From VAZQ01 sp963744275 (GTDB lineage: Bacteria > Pseudomonadota > Alphaproteobacteria > Rhizobiales > Xanthobacteraceae), in assembly GCA_963744275.1 (NCBI GenBank), contig CAVUSX010000021.1, positions 821,333 to 885,332 on the forward strand: DNA of 64,000 nt, given 5' to 3'. Position numbers and translations under genes: made by a program. How positions within the stretch are numbered: the first letter of the stretch is position 1; each line of letters starts with the position of its first letter. The notes under the pieces were generated by a model. That model worked only from the letters and a program-made list of their open reading frames with translations. It was not told the DNA's origin and made no database searches. Shown in pieces: positions 52,101 through 59,478 of this stretch.

Positions 52101-52186
52101 GTCGTCCCTGCGAAGGCAGGGCCCCATACGCCGTGCCCTATCGATCGACTGCGGCGTATGGGTCCCGGCGCTACGGCCGGGACGAC
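52101..52186. repeat. nested palindromic intergenic repeat (rhizobial type)
   Basis: The outer arms GTCGTCCC and GGGACGAC, the middle arms CATACGCCG and CGGCGTATG, and an inner hairpin GTCCCGGC with GCCGGGAC (52162-52183) nest inside 86 bp. Elements of this kind are abundant between genes of Bradyrhizobium and relatives, by recall. It lies between mtaB and the PPOX-type gene. Confidence 0.65.
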
Positions 52187-52201
52187 CCAGTCGTGGGCCG
52201 G

Positions 52202-53491
52202 CTACGACGCCGCCAGCAACTGCCGGCCGTCGTGGCCCGCGATCGTGACATCGATGATGGTGCCGGGCGCGGGCGCGCCTGCAAGCCGCACCTTGGTGAA
52301 TGGCTCGGTGCGGCCGCTGCCGCCGGCTTCGGTGAGCACGCGGCGGCGCGCCCCGATCTCGGCCTCGAGATGGCGGCGCAGCGCCGCCTCGCCTTTTTGG
52401 CGCAGCGCCCGCGCCCGCTCCTTGACGATGGCGGGCGCGACCGGAGGCATGCGGGCGGCGGGCGTGCCGGGTCGCGCCGAGAACGGAAAGACGTGCAAAT
52501 GCGTGAGCCCGCATTCATCGACCAGATCGAGGGAGCGGGCGAACATGGCGTCGGTCTCGGTCGGGAATCCCGCGATGATGTCGCCGCCGAACACCACGTC
52601 GGGGCGCAGGCGCCGCACCTGATCGCAGAACGCGATCGCGTCGGCGCGCAGGTGCCGCCGCTTCATGCGCTTGAGAATGACGTCATCGCCGGCCTGCAGC
52701 GAAAGATGCAGATGCGGCATCATGCGGGCGTCGTCGGCGAGCGCATCGATGAGGTCGCGGTCGGCCTCGACCTGATCGATCGAGGACAGCCGCAGCCGCT
52801 CGAGCTCGGGCACGTGCTTGAGAATCTGCTTCACCAGCGCGCCGAGCCTGGGGGTTCCGGGCAGTCCCGTCCCGTAGCCGGTGAGATCGACGCCGGTGAG
52901 CACCACCTCGCGGTAGCCGCGCCCGACCAGGCGGCGCACCTGATCGACCACCTCGCCCATCGGCACCGAGCGCGAATTGCCGCGGCCGAACGGAATGATG
53001 CAGAACGTGCAGCGGTGGTCGCAGCCGTTCTGCACCTGCACGAAGGCGCGGGCGCGGCCGTCGAATCCGTCGATGAGATGCAGCGCGGTCTCGGTCACCG
53101 CCATGATGTCGTTGACGACCGCCTTTTCGTCTCGCCCCGGCACGCTGTCCGGGTTGCGCGCGAACCAGGCGCGCGTGTCGCGCCAGGATGCGGCGGCGAG
53201 CTTCTCGGTATTGCCGAGCACGCGATCGACCTCGGGCATGTCGCGGAAGCTTTCGGGCTCGACCTGCGCGGCGCAACCGGTGACCACGATGCGGGCGCCC
53301 GGCCGTTCGCGCCGCAGGCGGCGGATCGCCTGGCGGGCCTGGCGGGTGGCCTCCGCGGTCACCGCGCAGGTATTCACCACGATGGTATCGGCGGCGCCGT
53401 CGGCGAGACCGGCGGCCTGCGCATGCGCCCGGATGACCTCGGACTCGTAGGCGTTGAGACGGCAGCCGAAGGTGACGAGATCGACGCTCAT
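52202..53491 (-). CDS. mtaB: tRNA t6A37 methylthiotransferase MtaB
   Basis: An intact 429-residue radical SAM methylthiotransferase that makes ms2t6A at position 37 of ANN-decoding tRNAs. The N-terminal MTTase domain begins MSVDLVTFGCRLNAYESEVI, with cysteines also in VVNTCAVTAEATRQARQ and VVTGCAAQVEPESF. The radical SAM cluster is QNGCDHRCTFCIIPFGRG (CxxxCxxC). The length and the GCRLN motif, rather than GCQMN, favour MtaB over MiaB. It is preceded by dapF with a 30 bp gap, and the pair is conserved in Alphaproteobacteria. Confidence 0.94.
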   Translation of the reverse strand: MSVDLVTFGCRLNAYESEVIRAHAQAAGLADGAADTIVVNTCAVTAEATRQARQAIRRLRRERPGARIVVTGCAAQVEPESFRDMPEVDRVLGNTEKLAAASWRDTRAWFARNPDSVPGRDEKAVVNDIMAVTETALHLIDGFDGRARAFVQVQNGCDHRCTFCIIPFGRGNSRSVPMGEVVDQVRRLVGRGYREVVLTGVDLTGYGTGLPGTPRLGALVKQILKHVPELERLRLSSIDQVEADRDLIDALADDARMMPHLHLSLQAGDDVILKRMKRRHLRADAIAFCDQVRRLRPDVVFGGDIIAGFPTETDAMFARSLDLVDECGLTHLHVFPFSARPGTPAARMPPVAPAIVKERARALRQKGEAALRRHLEAEIGARRRVLTEAGGSGRTEPFTKVRLAGAPAPGTIIDVTIAGHDGRQLLAAS

Positions 53492-53521
53492 GCCGGGGTG
53501 CTCATGATCGCACGCCGCCCT

Positions 53522-54428
53522 TCAGGCCGCGCCGGCTTCGGCGAACAGGGCCGGATCGAAGGTGCCGGCATATTCGTACTCGACCGGCCCGGTCATCAGC
53601 ACATGATCGTCGCGCGCGCGCCATTCGATCTCGAGGTCCCCGCCCGGCAGCGATACCGTCACCCGGCGTTCGGTGCGCTTGAGCCGCGCGGCCGCGACCG
53701 CCGCCGCGCAGGCCGCCGATCCGCAGGCCTTGGTGAGGCCGGCGCCGCGCTCCCAGGTGCGCAGCACGATATGCTGGCGCGACTTCACGGCGGCGAGCGA
53801 GATATTGGCGCGCTCCGGGAAGATCGGATGGTGCTCGAGCAGCGAGCCGATCTTGCCGAGATCATAGGCCGCGACGTCATCGACCCAGAACACGGCGTGC
53901 GGGTTGCCCATGTTGACGACCGAAGGCGAGTGCAGGATCGGCTTGTCGATCGGCCCGATCTGCAGCTCGATCGCCCGGGTGTCGCGGAACTCCTCGGAGA
54001 GCGGGATCTGGTTCCAGGCGAAGCGCGGCACCCCCATGTCGACCGTGGAGACGTTCGGGGCTTCGCCCTTCCAGCAATTCAACAGGCCGGCCTTGGTCTC
54101 GAAGGTCAGCGCCGTCTTGCCGGTCTCCCGGAACAGGAGCTCGGCGACGCAGCGCATGCCGTTGCCGCAGGCGCCTGCCTCCGAGCCGTCGTTGTTGTAG
54201 ATGCGAACGTAGGCATCGGTGCCGGGCGTGCGCGGGGCATGCAGCACCATCAGCTGATCGTAGGGCGCGCCGCCGGGCTGCGCGGCCGCGCGCGCCTGCG
54301 CGGCCGTAATAGGCGCTGGGCGCTGGCGCGCCGGGCGCGTGCCCCGGCGGCGCCCGCAAGTCCACCACCACGATCTCGTTGCCGAGACCGTTCATCTTGA
54401 CGAAAGCGTGGTTGGCGAGCGCGTTCAT
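53522..54428 (-). CDS. dapF: diaminopimelate epimerase (frameshifted)
   Basis: A lysine and peptidoglycan precursor enzyme of about 302 residues that converts LL- to meso-diaminopimelate. The start MNALANHAFVKMNGLGNEIV at 54428 is followed by a frame change near 54310, then DQLMVLHAPRTPGTDAYVRI. The two catalytic cysteines are in DGSEAGACGNGMRCVAELLF and GAGLTKACGSAACAAAVAAA. VVNMGNPHAVFWVDDV is a further family block. The stop is at 53522, 30 bp before mtaB. Confidence 0.93.
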
Positions 54429-54645
54429 GTGGCCCGTTTATATGGGAGAAGCCGCTGTATTGACCAGGGCGCCATGCGATCCCGCCACGCAGCACCACGC
54501 ATCATGCATGCATTTCGGGCACGCCGCTCAAGGCCGCGCGTGGTATGCTTCACGCGGATGTTGCGCGATTCCTCGAATGCGGCCCGCGGCCCGGCTGCCC
54601 GAGGAGCGCCCGGTTTCCTCCAGCGCCCGTTGCAAGGAGATTGCG

Positions 54646-55215
54646 ATGTCACGTTGCCGCCTCGCGCCGTTGCTGGCGATCGCCGCCGTGACCATCGGCT
54701 TCGGCTGCCCGCAGCCGGGCTCGGCGCAAACCCCGGTGCCCACCCAGTCGATCGATCCGTTCGGCCAGGAGGTCAGCCTCCCCGCCAAAACCATCGTCTA
54801 TGTGGCCGGATCGGGAACCTGGGACAAGGCCTATGACACGCTGGTCGAAGCGTTCAAGAAGCTCGACTCCTATATGGATTCCGCCGGGCTCAAGGCATCC
54901 GGCCCGGCCATGACCATCTATACGTCGACCGACGACACCGGCTTCGATTTCAAGGCCGCCATCCCGGTGGCGGAGGCGCCCAAGAGCCCGCCCGGCAAAG
55001 AGATCGCGGTCGGCCAATCGCCCGACGGCAAGGTGCTCAAATTCGTGCACCGGGGCTCCTATGACGAGATGAATCAAACCTACGAGGCGATCACCAACTA
55101 TCTCGACGAGAAAGGCCTCGACGCCAAGGATATCCTGATCGAGGAATACGTGACCGATCTGGTGACCAGCCCGCAGGAGATGCTGGTGGTCAATGTCCTG
55201 GTGCCGCTGCGGTGA
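54646..55215 (+). CDS. secreted GyrI-like domain protein
   Basis: An intact 189-residue protein. The ATG at 54646 follows AAGGAG at a good distance. A signal peptide (LAPLLAIAAVTIGFGCPQPG then SAQ) precedes a GyrI-like small-molecule-binding fold with QEVSLPAKTIVYVAGSGTWD, GPAMTIYTSTDDTGFDFKAA, KVLKFVHRGSYDEMNQTYEA and the closing VTDLVTSPQEMLVVNVLVPL. The fold is best known as the effector-binding domain of AraC-type regulators and the SOUL/GyrI family; in secreted form it is found in rhizobia. Ligand unknown. The cysteine in the leader could make it a lipoprotein, but the context is not a clear lipobox. Confidence 0.8.
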   Translation: MSRCRLAPLLAIAAVTIGFGCPQPGSAQTPVPTQSIDPFGQEVSLPAKTIVYVAGSGTWDKAYDTLVEAFKKLDSYMDSAGLKASGPAMTIYTSTDDTGFDFKAAIPVAEAPKSPPGKEIAVGQSPDGKVLKFVHRGSYDEMNQTYEAITNYLDEKGLDAKDILIEEYVTDLVTSPQEMLVVNVLVPLR

Positions 55216-55250
55216 GGGCGCATTGAAGGCGTGAACCGTGAAGGCGCGTA

Positions 55251-56236
55251 CTATTCGGTTCCTTCCAGGCCAGCCCGGCGCACCACCGCACCCCAGCGCA
55301 CGATCTCCGACTTGATGAAGTCCTGCAATTCTTCAACCGAAGGATTGTCCATGGGCAGCATCCCGCCGTTGATGATCTGGCTCTTGAACTCCGGCAGCCC
55401 CACCACCCCCATGAGCTCGCCGTGCAGCTTGTCGACGATCGGCCGCGGCGTGCGCGCAGGCGCCACGATCATCTGCCAGGACGCCGCATCGAAGCCCGGA
55501 ACGCCGGCTTCGGCGATCGGCGGGATGTCGGGGAATTGCGCCAGGCGGGTCTTGGTGGAGATGCCGAGCGGGCGTACCCGGCCGGCCCGCAGCATTCCGA
55601 TCGAGGGGCCGAAATCGATGAAGGCCAGCGGAATGTGCCCGGCCACCACGTCGTTCAAGAGCGGCAGGCTGCCCCGGTAGGGAACGTGGCCCATCTCGAT
55701 GCCGGTCATGCTCTTGAACAGCTCGGCATAAAGATGATGGGGCGTGCCGGCGCCGGCGGAGCCGAAGGAGAGCTGCCCGGGCTTGTCCTTGGCGAGCGCG
55801 ATCAGCTCGGCGACCGAATGCACCGGCAGCTCCGGATTGACGATCAGCACGAACGGAGTCTGCGCAATGAGCGCCAGCGGGACGAAATCGGCGACCGGAT
55901 CATAGGCGAGGTTCTTGTAGATCGTGATCGCGACCGCGAGCGTCGGGCTCGGCGCCATCAGGAGGGTATAGCCGTCCGGGTCGGCGCGGGCCGCGAAGGC
56001 GGCCCCGGTGGTGCCGCCGGCGCCGGGCCGGTTCTCGATGATGAACGGCCGCCCGAGCCGCTGCTCCAGCCCATGCGCCACCAGGCGGCCCAGGATGTCG
56101 GTGCCGCCGCCGGCCGCGTACGGGACCACGATGGTGACCGGCCGGGTCGGATAGTCCAGCGCCTGCGCCGGGGGCCCCCCAGCGCCAGGGTCAAGAGGCC
56201 TGCGAGCAGCCCCCACCTTCGAGCCGAGAACGTCAT
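55251..56236 (-). CDS. TctC (Bug) family substrate-binding protein (frameshifted)
   Basis: A periplasmic binding protein of about 328 residues for small carboxylates, normally partner of the TctAB transporter. The signal peptide begins MTFSARRWGLLAGLLTLALG at 56236. After a shift near 56175 (run of six C) the mature part is LDYPTRPVTIVVPYAAGGGT followed by IENRPGAGGTTGAAFAARA, both family hallmarks, and PGFDAASWQMIVAPARTP. No tctA or tctB is next to it, which is common for the many orphan Bug proteins. Ligand unknown. Confidence 0.87.
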
Positions 56237-56380
56237 ATCGGTGCCCCTGATGGCCTCCGCGTGCCTGGCCGCCCCCGCGATCCGGACCGAATATGTCGCA
56301 TTTCGGAGCGGAAGCCGCTACCACCCCGGCCCACGTGCGGGCAGGTTCATCCCGAAAAACGCTCTTTTGGCCCTGCTTTC

Positions 56381-56409
56381 TTGACAGTCCGGGCCTCGGC
56401 CGGCATAAG
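56381..56409 (+). promoter_or_regulatory. predicted sigma70-type promoter of rplU-rpmA
   Basis: TTGACA (56381-56386) and CATAAG (56404-56409) are spaced by 17 bp, about 130 bp before the rplU start. A perfect -35 at this spacing in a GC-rich gap upstream of ribosomal genes is convincing; the -10 is weak. The rest of the 304 bp gap (56237-56540) shows no gene. Confidence 0.5.
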
Positions 56410-56540
56410 CATCGCCGCGGCAGCCCATTGGTAGCAGCCCTCGGCGGCAATCCCTGGGACGTCGTCCAATCCTTCAACCGACTGGAAGAAGCCGGTCCGG
56501 AACACTCCGAACGCCGGAATCGAACACGAGGACGAGAACG

Positions 56541-57056
56541 ATGTTCGCAGTCATCAAGACCGGCGGCAAGCAGTACCGGGTGGCCGCCCAGGACATGCTC
56601 AAGGTCGACCGGCTCAAGGGCGAGCCCGGGGAGATCGTGCAGTTCGGCGAGGTCCTGCTGGTCGGCGGCGACAGCGTGACGCTGGGCAAGCCCACCATCA
56701 CGGGCGCCTCGGTGGCGGCCGAGGTGCTGGAGCAGGGCCGCGGCCCCAAGATCATTGCGTTCAAGAAGCGCCGGCGCAAGAATTCGCGCCGCAAGCGCGG
56801 CTTCCGGCCGGAATTCACCTTGGTGCGGATCACCGAGATCCTGACCGATGGCGCAGCGCCCACCATGACGGCGAGCGTGCGCAGGCCCAATCGCAAGCCC
56901 GAGCCGGTCGAGGCCGCGCCCGAAGATGCCGACGCCGCCACGGCCGCCGCCCCCAAGGGCAAAGGCAAAAGCAAGGTCAAGAGCAAGGTTGAGAGCAAGG
57001 CGAAGGCCACCCGAAAACCGGCTGCCAAAACCCGAAAGACCGCTGCCAAGAAGTGA
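56541..57056 (+). CDS. rplU: 50S ribosomal protein L21 with long C-terminal tail
   Basis: An intact 171-residue protein. Residues 1-103 are L21: MFAVIKTGGKQYRVAAQDML at the start and PKIIAFKKRRRKNSRRKRGF near residue 72, then RPEFTLVRITEIL. The remaining 65 or so residues are a low-complexity tail of Pro, Ala, Glu and Lys ending in KAKATRKPAAKTRKTAAKK, unusual compared with the typical length of about 103 but seen in alphaproteobacterial L21. ACGAGGACGAGA precedes the ATG. Forms an operon with rpmA, 52 bp downstream. Confidence 0.95.
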   Translation: MFAVIKTGGKQYRVAAQDMLKVDRLKGEPGEIVQFGEVLLVGGDSVTLGKPTITGASVAAEVLEQGRGPKIIAFKKRRRKNSRRKRGFRPEFTLVRITEILTDGAAPTMTASVRRPNRKPEPVEAAPEDADAATAAAPKGKGKSKVKSKVESKAKATRKPAAKTRKTAAKK

Positions 57057-57108
57057 TGATTTCGACACAAATCCGGGTTAGAGTTCCGGCGCATTCAGGA
57101 TAACGACC

Positions 57109-57381
57109 ATGGCACACAAAAAAGCAGGCGGCTCTTCACGCAACGGCCGCGACTCCAACAGCCAACGCCTCGGCCTCAAGATTTTCGGCGGTGAAGCCGT
57201 CGTGGCCGGCAACATTCTGGCACGCCAGCGCGGCACCCAGTGGCATCCGGGCCGCAATGTCGGCTTGGGCCGGGACCACACCCTGTTCGCCCTGGTGAAC
57301 GGTCATGTCGAGTTCCGCACCAAAGCCAAAGGCCGCATCTTCGTGTCGGTGGTTCCGATGACGGCGGCCGCAGCCGAATAA
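57109..57381 (+). CDS. rpmA: 50S ribosomal protein L27
   Basis: An intact 90-residue ribosomal protein. The N-terminus MAHKKAGGSSRNGRDSNSQR, which reaches the peptidyl transferase centre, and RQRGTQWHPGRNVGLGRDHT are characteristic. No N-terminal cleavage extension as in Firmicutes. A good intrinsic terminator follows at 57450. Confidence 0.97.
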   Translation: MAHKKAGGSSRNGRDSNSQRLGLKIFGGEAVVAGNILARQRGTQWHPGRNVGLGRDHTLFALVNGHVEFRTKAKGRIFVSVVPMTAAAAE

Positions 57382-57449
57382 ACGGCCGACCATATCGAGG
57401 TCTGCCGGTATCCCAGTCGAACCGGCGGACCCACAAGGGTTCCATGCAA

Positions 57450-57478
57450 GGGGAGACCGGGTTGCCGGCTCCCCTTTT
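57450..57478 (+). terminator. Rho-independent terminator after rpmA
   Basis: Stem GGGGAG-A-CCGG, loop GTTG, stem CCGG-CTCCCC followed by TTTT; one bulged A. It lies 69 bp after the rpmA stop and before the acetyltransferase gene, so rplU-rpmA form their own unit. Confidence 0.7.
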
Positions 57479-57525
57479 CGCTTTTGCGGTCCTCGAAACC
57501 GCAATCGCAACTTGGAGCCCGTGTG

Positions 57526-58158
57526 ATGACGTTGCTCGACCAAGGTCGCCCCCAATCCTGCCGCAGCGGGAGTGCCGCGGTCCTCACCACGCAGCGGCTG
57601 CGCCTGCGCGCCCCGCGGGCCGCCGACGCCAAGGCCATCGCCAGCCTCATCAACGACCGCCGCATTGCCGAGAATACGGCGCGCATCCCGCATCCCTATG
57701 GGGTCGCGGACGCGCATGCCTTCCTGGCCGAATGCAACCGCGACCCAGGGGCGCCATCGTTCCTGATCACGCTTACGGACGGGACCCTCGTCGGCGGCTG
57801 CGGGATCCAAGTCTGCAACGGACGCGACCCCGAGCTCGGCTACTGGATCGGGGTGCCGCATTGGGGACGCGGCTATGCGACCGAAGCGGCCCGCGCCGTG
57901 ATCGATCATGCATTCGGCGCGCTCGGCTGCGAGCAGCTGGCGGGGCGCGCCCGGGTGAGCAACCCGGCCTCCCGCCGGGTGCTGGAGAAATGCGGCTTCC
58001 AGTGGACCGGCGTGGCGCTCATCCGCATCCGGGCGCTCAAATCCTCCGCGCCGGTCGATTGCTTCCGGCTCGACCGCGCCCTGTGGGCCTCGTTGCGAAG
58101 CTGGGGGAGCGGGAGCCGGACCGCGGGCGAGCCGCAGCCGTCGGAGCCGGGGCCATGA
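57526..58158 (+). CDS. GNAT family N-acetyltransferase (RimJ/RimL-like)
   Basis: An intact 210-residue acetyltransferase. It has LTTQRLRLRAPRAADAKAIA at the N-terminus, the acetyl-CoA-binding stretch LGYWIGVPHWGRGYATEAAR (V/IxxxxxGxG/A type) near residue 110, and the C-terminal NPASRRVLEKCGFQWTGVAL. These features match the RimJ/RimL branch, which acetylates N-termini or small amines; the substrate is not known. A GNAT gene next to rpmA is usual in Rhizobiales, where obgE normally follows. Here a HIT gene follows, overlapping by four bases. Confidence 0.87.
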   Translation: MTLLDQGRPQSCRSGSAAVLTTQRLRLRAPRAADAKAIASLINDRRIAENTARIPHPYGVADAHAFLAECNRDPGAPSFLITLTDGTLVGGCGIQVCNGRDPELGYWIGVPHWGRGYATEAARAVIDHAFGALGCEQLAGRARVSNPASRRVLEKCGFQWTGVALIRIRALKSSAPVDCFRLDRALWASLRSWGSGSRTAGEPQPSEPGP

Positions 58159-58619
58159 CCAGCGACTGCCTGTTTTGCCGCATCGGCCAACGCGAGATCG
58201 CGGCCCACATCGTCTACGAGGACGAGCGGCTGCTGGCCTTTCTGGACCGCGGCCCGATCCGGCCCGGCCATACCCAGATCGTGCCGCGCGAGCACTTCGC
58301 CTATTTCGACGAAGCCCCCGCCGAGCTCCTGGGCGCCATCGTTACGGTCGGGCAGCAGCTCGCGCGCGCCATGAAACGAACCCTGCATGTGCCGCGCGTG
58401 GCGTTCCTGTTCACCGGCGGCGATATCGCCCATGTGCACGCCCATGCGGTCCCGATCCACGAGGAGACCGACATCACGTCGCGCCGCTACATCGTCGAGG
58501 AAACCGTGACGTTCCGGTGCCTGCCCAGCCCCAGCGACCGGGAGCTCGCCCGCACCGCCGCCGGCCTGCGGCGCGCCCTGGCGGGAGCGCGCAGCGCACG
58601 GATCGCGCAAATCGGGTAA
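58155..58619 (+). CDS. HIT family protein
   Basis: An intact 154-residue histidine-triad protein, a nucleotide hydrolase or transferase fold. CLFCRIGQREIAAHIVYEDE at the start, FLDRGPIRPGHTQIVPREHF in the middle and the triad HVHAHAVPIHEE near residue 98 are visible. The ATG overlaps the GNAT stop as ATGA, so the two are coupled. Substrate probably a nucleotide conjugate such as AMP-lysine or Ap4A; not resolvable. Confidence 0.9.
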   Translation: MTSDCLFCRIGQREIAAHIVYEDERLLAFLDRGPIRPGHTQIVPREHFAYFDEAPAELLGAIVTVGQQLARAMKRTLHVPRVAFLFTGGDIAHVHAHAVPIHEETDITSRRYIVEETVTFRCLPSPSDRELARTAAGLRRALAGARSARIAQIG

Positions 58620-58625
58620 GATGGG

Positions 58626-58704
58626 CGTAGGGCGCAATCGCTTTATTGCGCCGCCTGGCGAAGCTGATGGCGCGGATGGCGCAATAAAGCGATTGCGCCC
58701 TACG
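58626..58704. repeat. BIME-like inverted repeat, copy 2
   Basis: Arms at 58626-58652 and 58678-58704 are identical to those of the element at 8716-8826, here with a 25 bp spacer. It lies between the HIT stop and the VOC gene. Each arm can fold alone (GGCGCAAT with ATTGCGCC) and the two can pair with each other, so it may also act as a terminator. Confidence 0.85.
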
Positions 58705-58732
58705 CAGCGAGGTAGCTGGAGGAACCTGCCCC

Positions 58733-59143
58733 ATGCCGGCCCCGTTCGCGATTCTCGGCATCGATCACGTGGTGTTGCGCGCCACCGACCCGGCCGCCCT
58801 GGAGCGCTTTTATCTGGATGTGCTGGGCTGCACGTTCGAGAAACGCCAGGGCACGCTCACGCAGCTGCGCGCCGGCAACGCGCTCATCGATATCGTGCCG
58901 GCCGACACGCTGGGGCCGGCCGGCGGTACCTCGCGCAGCGGTGGCGCCAATCTCGATCATCTGTGCCTGCGCATCGATCCGTTCGACGCCGGCGCGATCG
59001 CGCGCCATCTGGCGGCGCATGGCTTGCGGTCCGGCCCGGAGGTCTCGCGCTACGGAGCGGAGGGCCAGGGACCTTCGGTCTACCTGACCGATCCGGAGGG
59101 CAACGGCGTGGAGCTCAAGGGTCCTATAGCACCAGTTACCTAA
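58733..59143 (+). CDS. VOC family (glyoxalase/bleomycin resistance fold) protein
   Basis: An intact 136-residue protein with two beta-alpha-beta modules. Metal ligands of the fold are visible as His in IDHVVLRATDPAALERFYLD, His in LDHLCLRIDPFDAGAI and Glu in DPEGNGVELKGP. GGAGGA precedes the ATG at 58733. VOC proteins include glyoxalase I, dioxygenases and resistance proteins; no specific activity can be assigned. Confidence 0.85.
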   Translation: MPAPFAILGIDHVVLRATDPAALERFYLDVLGCTFEKRQGTLTQLRAGNALIDIVPADTLGPAGGTSRSGGANLDHLCLRIDPFDAGAIARHLAAHGLRSGPEVSRYGAEGQGPSVYLTDPEGNGVELKGPIAPVT

Positions 59144-59478
59144 AGGGGGCGGATCAGCCAACCGGCGCAGCGGAAATGCCGGGATGCAAATAGCCCCGCT
59201 CAGCTTTCGAGCATCTAAAAACTGCCGACGAAATCCCAGAGGAGTACGCGTTGCCCACGCGGCGCGGCCTCGCGGTGCAACCGCGTGGGTAAAACTGCGC
59301 ACCTCTGTGCAATCCTGATCGCAATGCCGGGCAATTTTGCCCACCCTACGGCGATTAGTTTCATGGAATCGATCCACCAGGTCACAAATAAAATATCCCT
59401 GTTCGACCCCTGTTTCCCAGTGTCACAATCAGCTATAAATCCGTGGCCCGGTATGAAACTCGCTACGTGGGGGCTGAT
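59144..59478. repeat. intergenic region with inverted repeat
   Basis: This 335 bp gap holds arms TTGCCCACGCGG (59251-59262) and CCGCGTGGGTAA (59281-59292), complementary at 11 of 12 positions, then GGGCAATTTTGCCC (59330-59343) and CACCCTACG. Reading it in reverse gives the short repeated peptide-like pattern of rhizobial intergenic repeats, by recall. AT-rich sequence at 59380-59440 may hold the promoter of the next gene. Confidence 0.5.
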
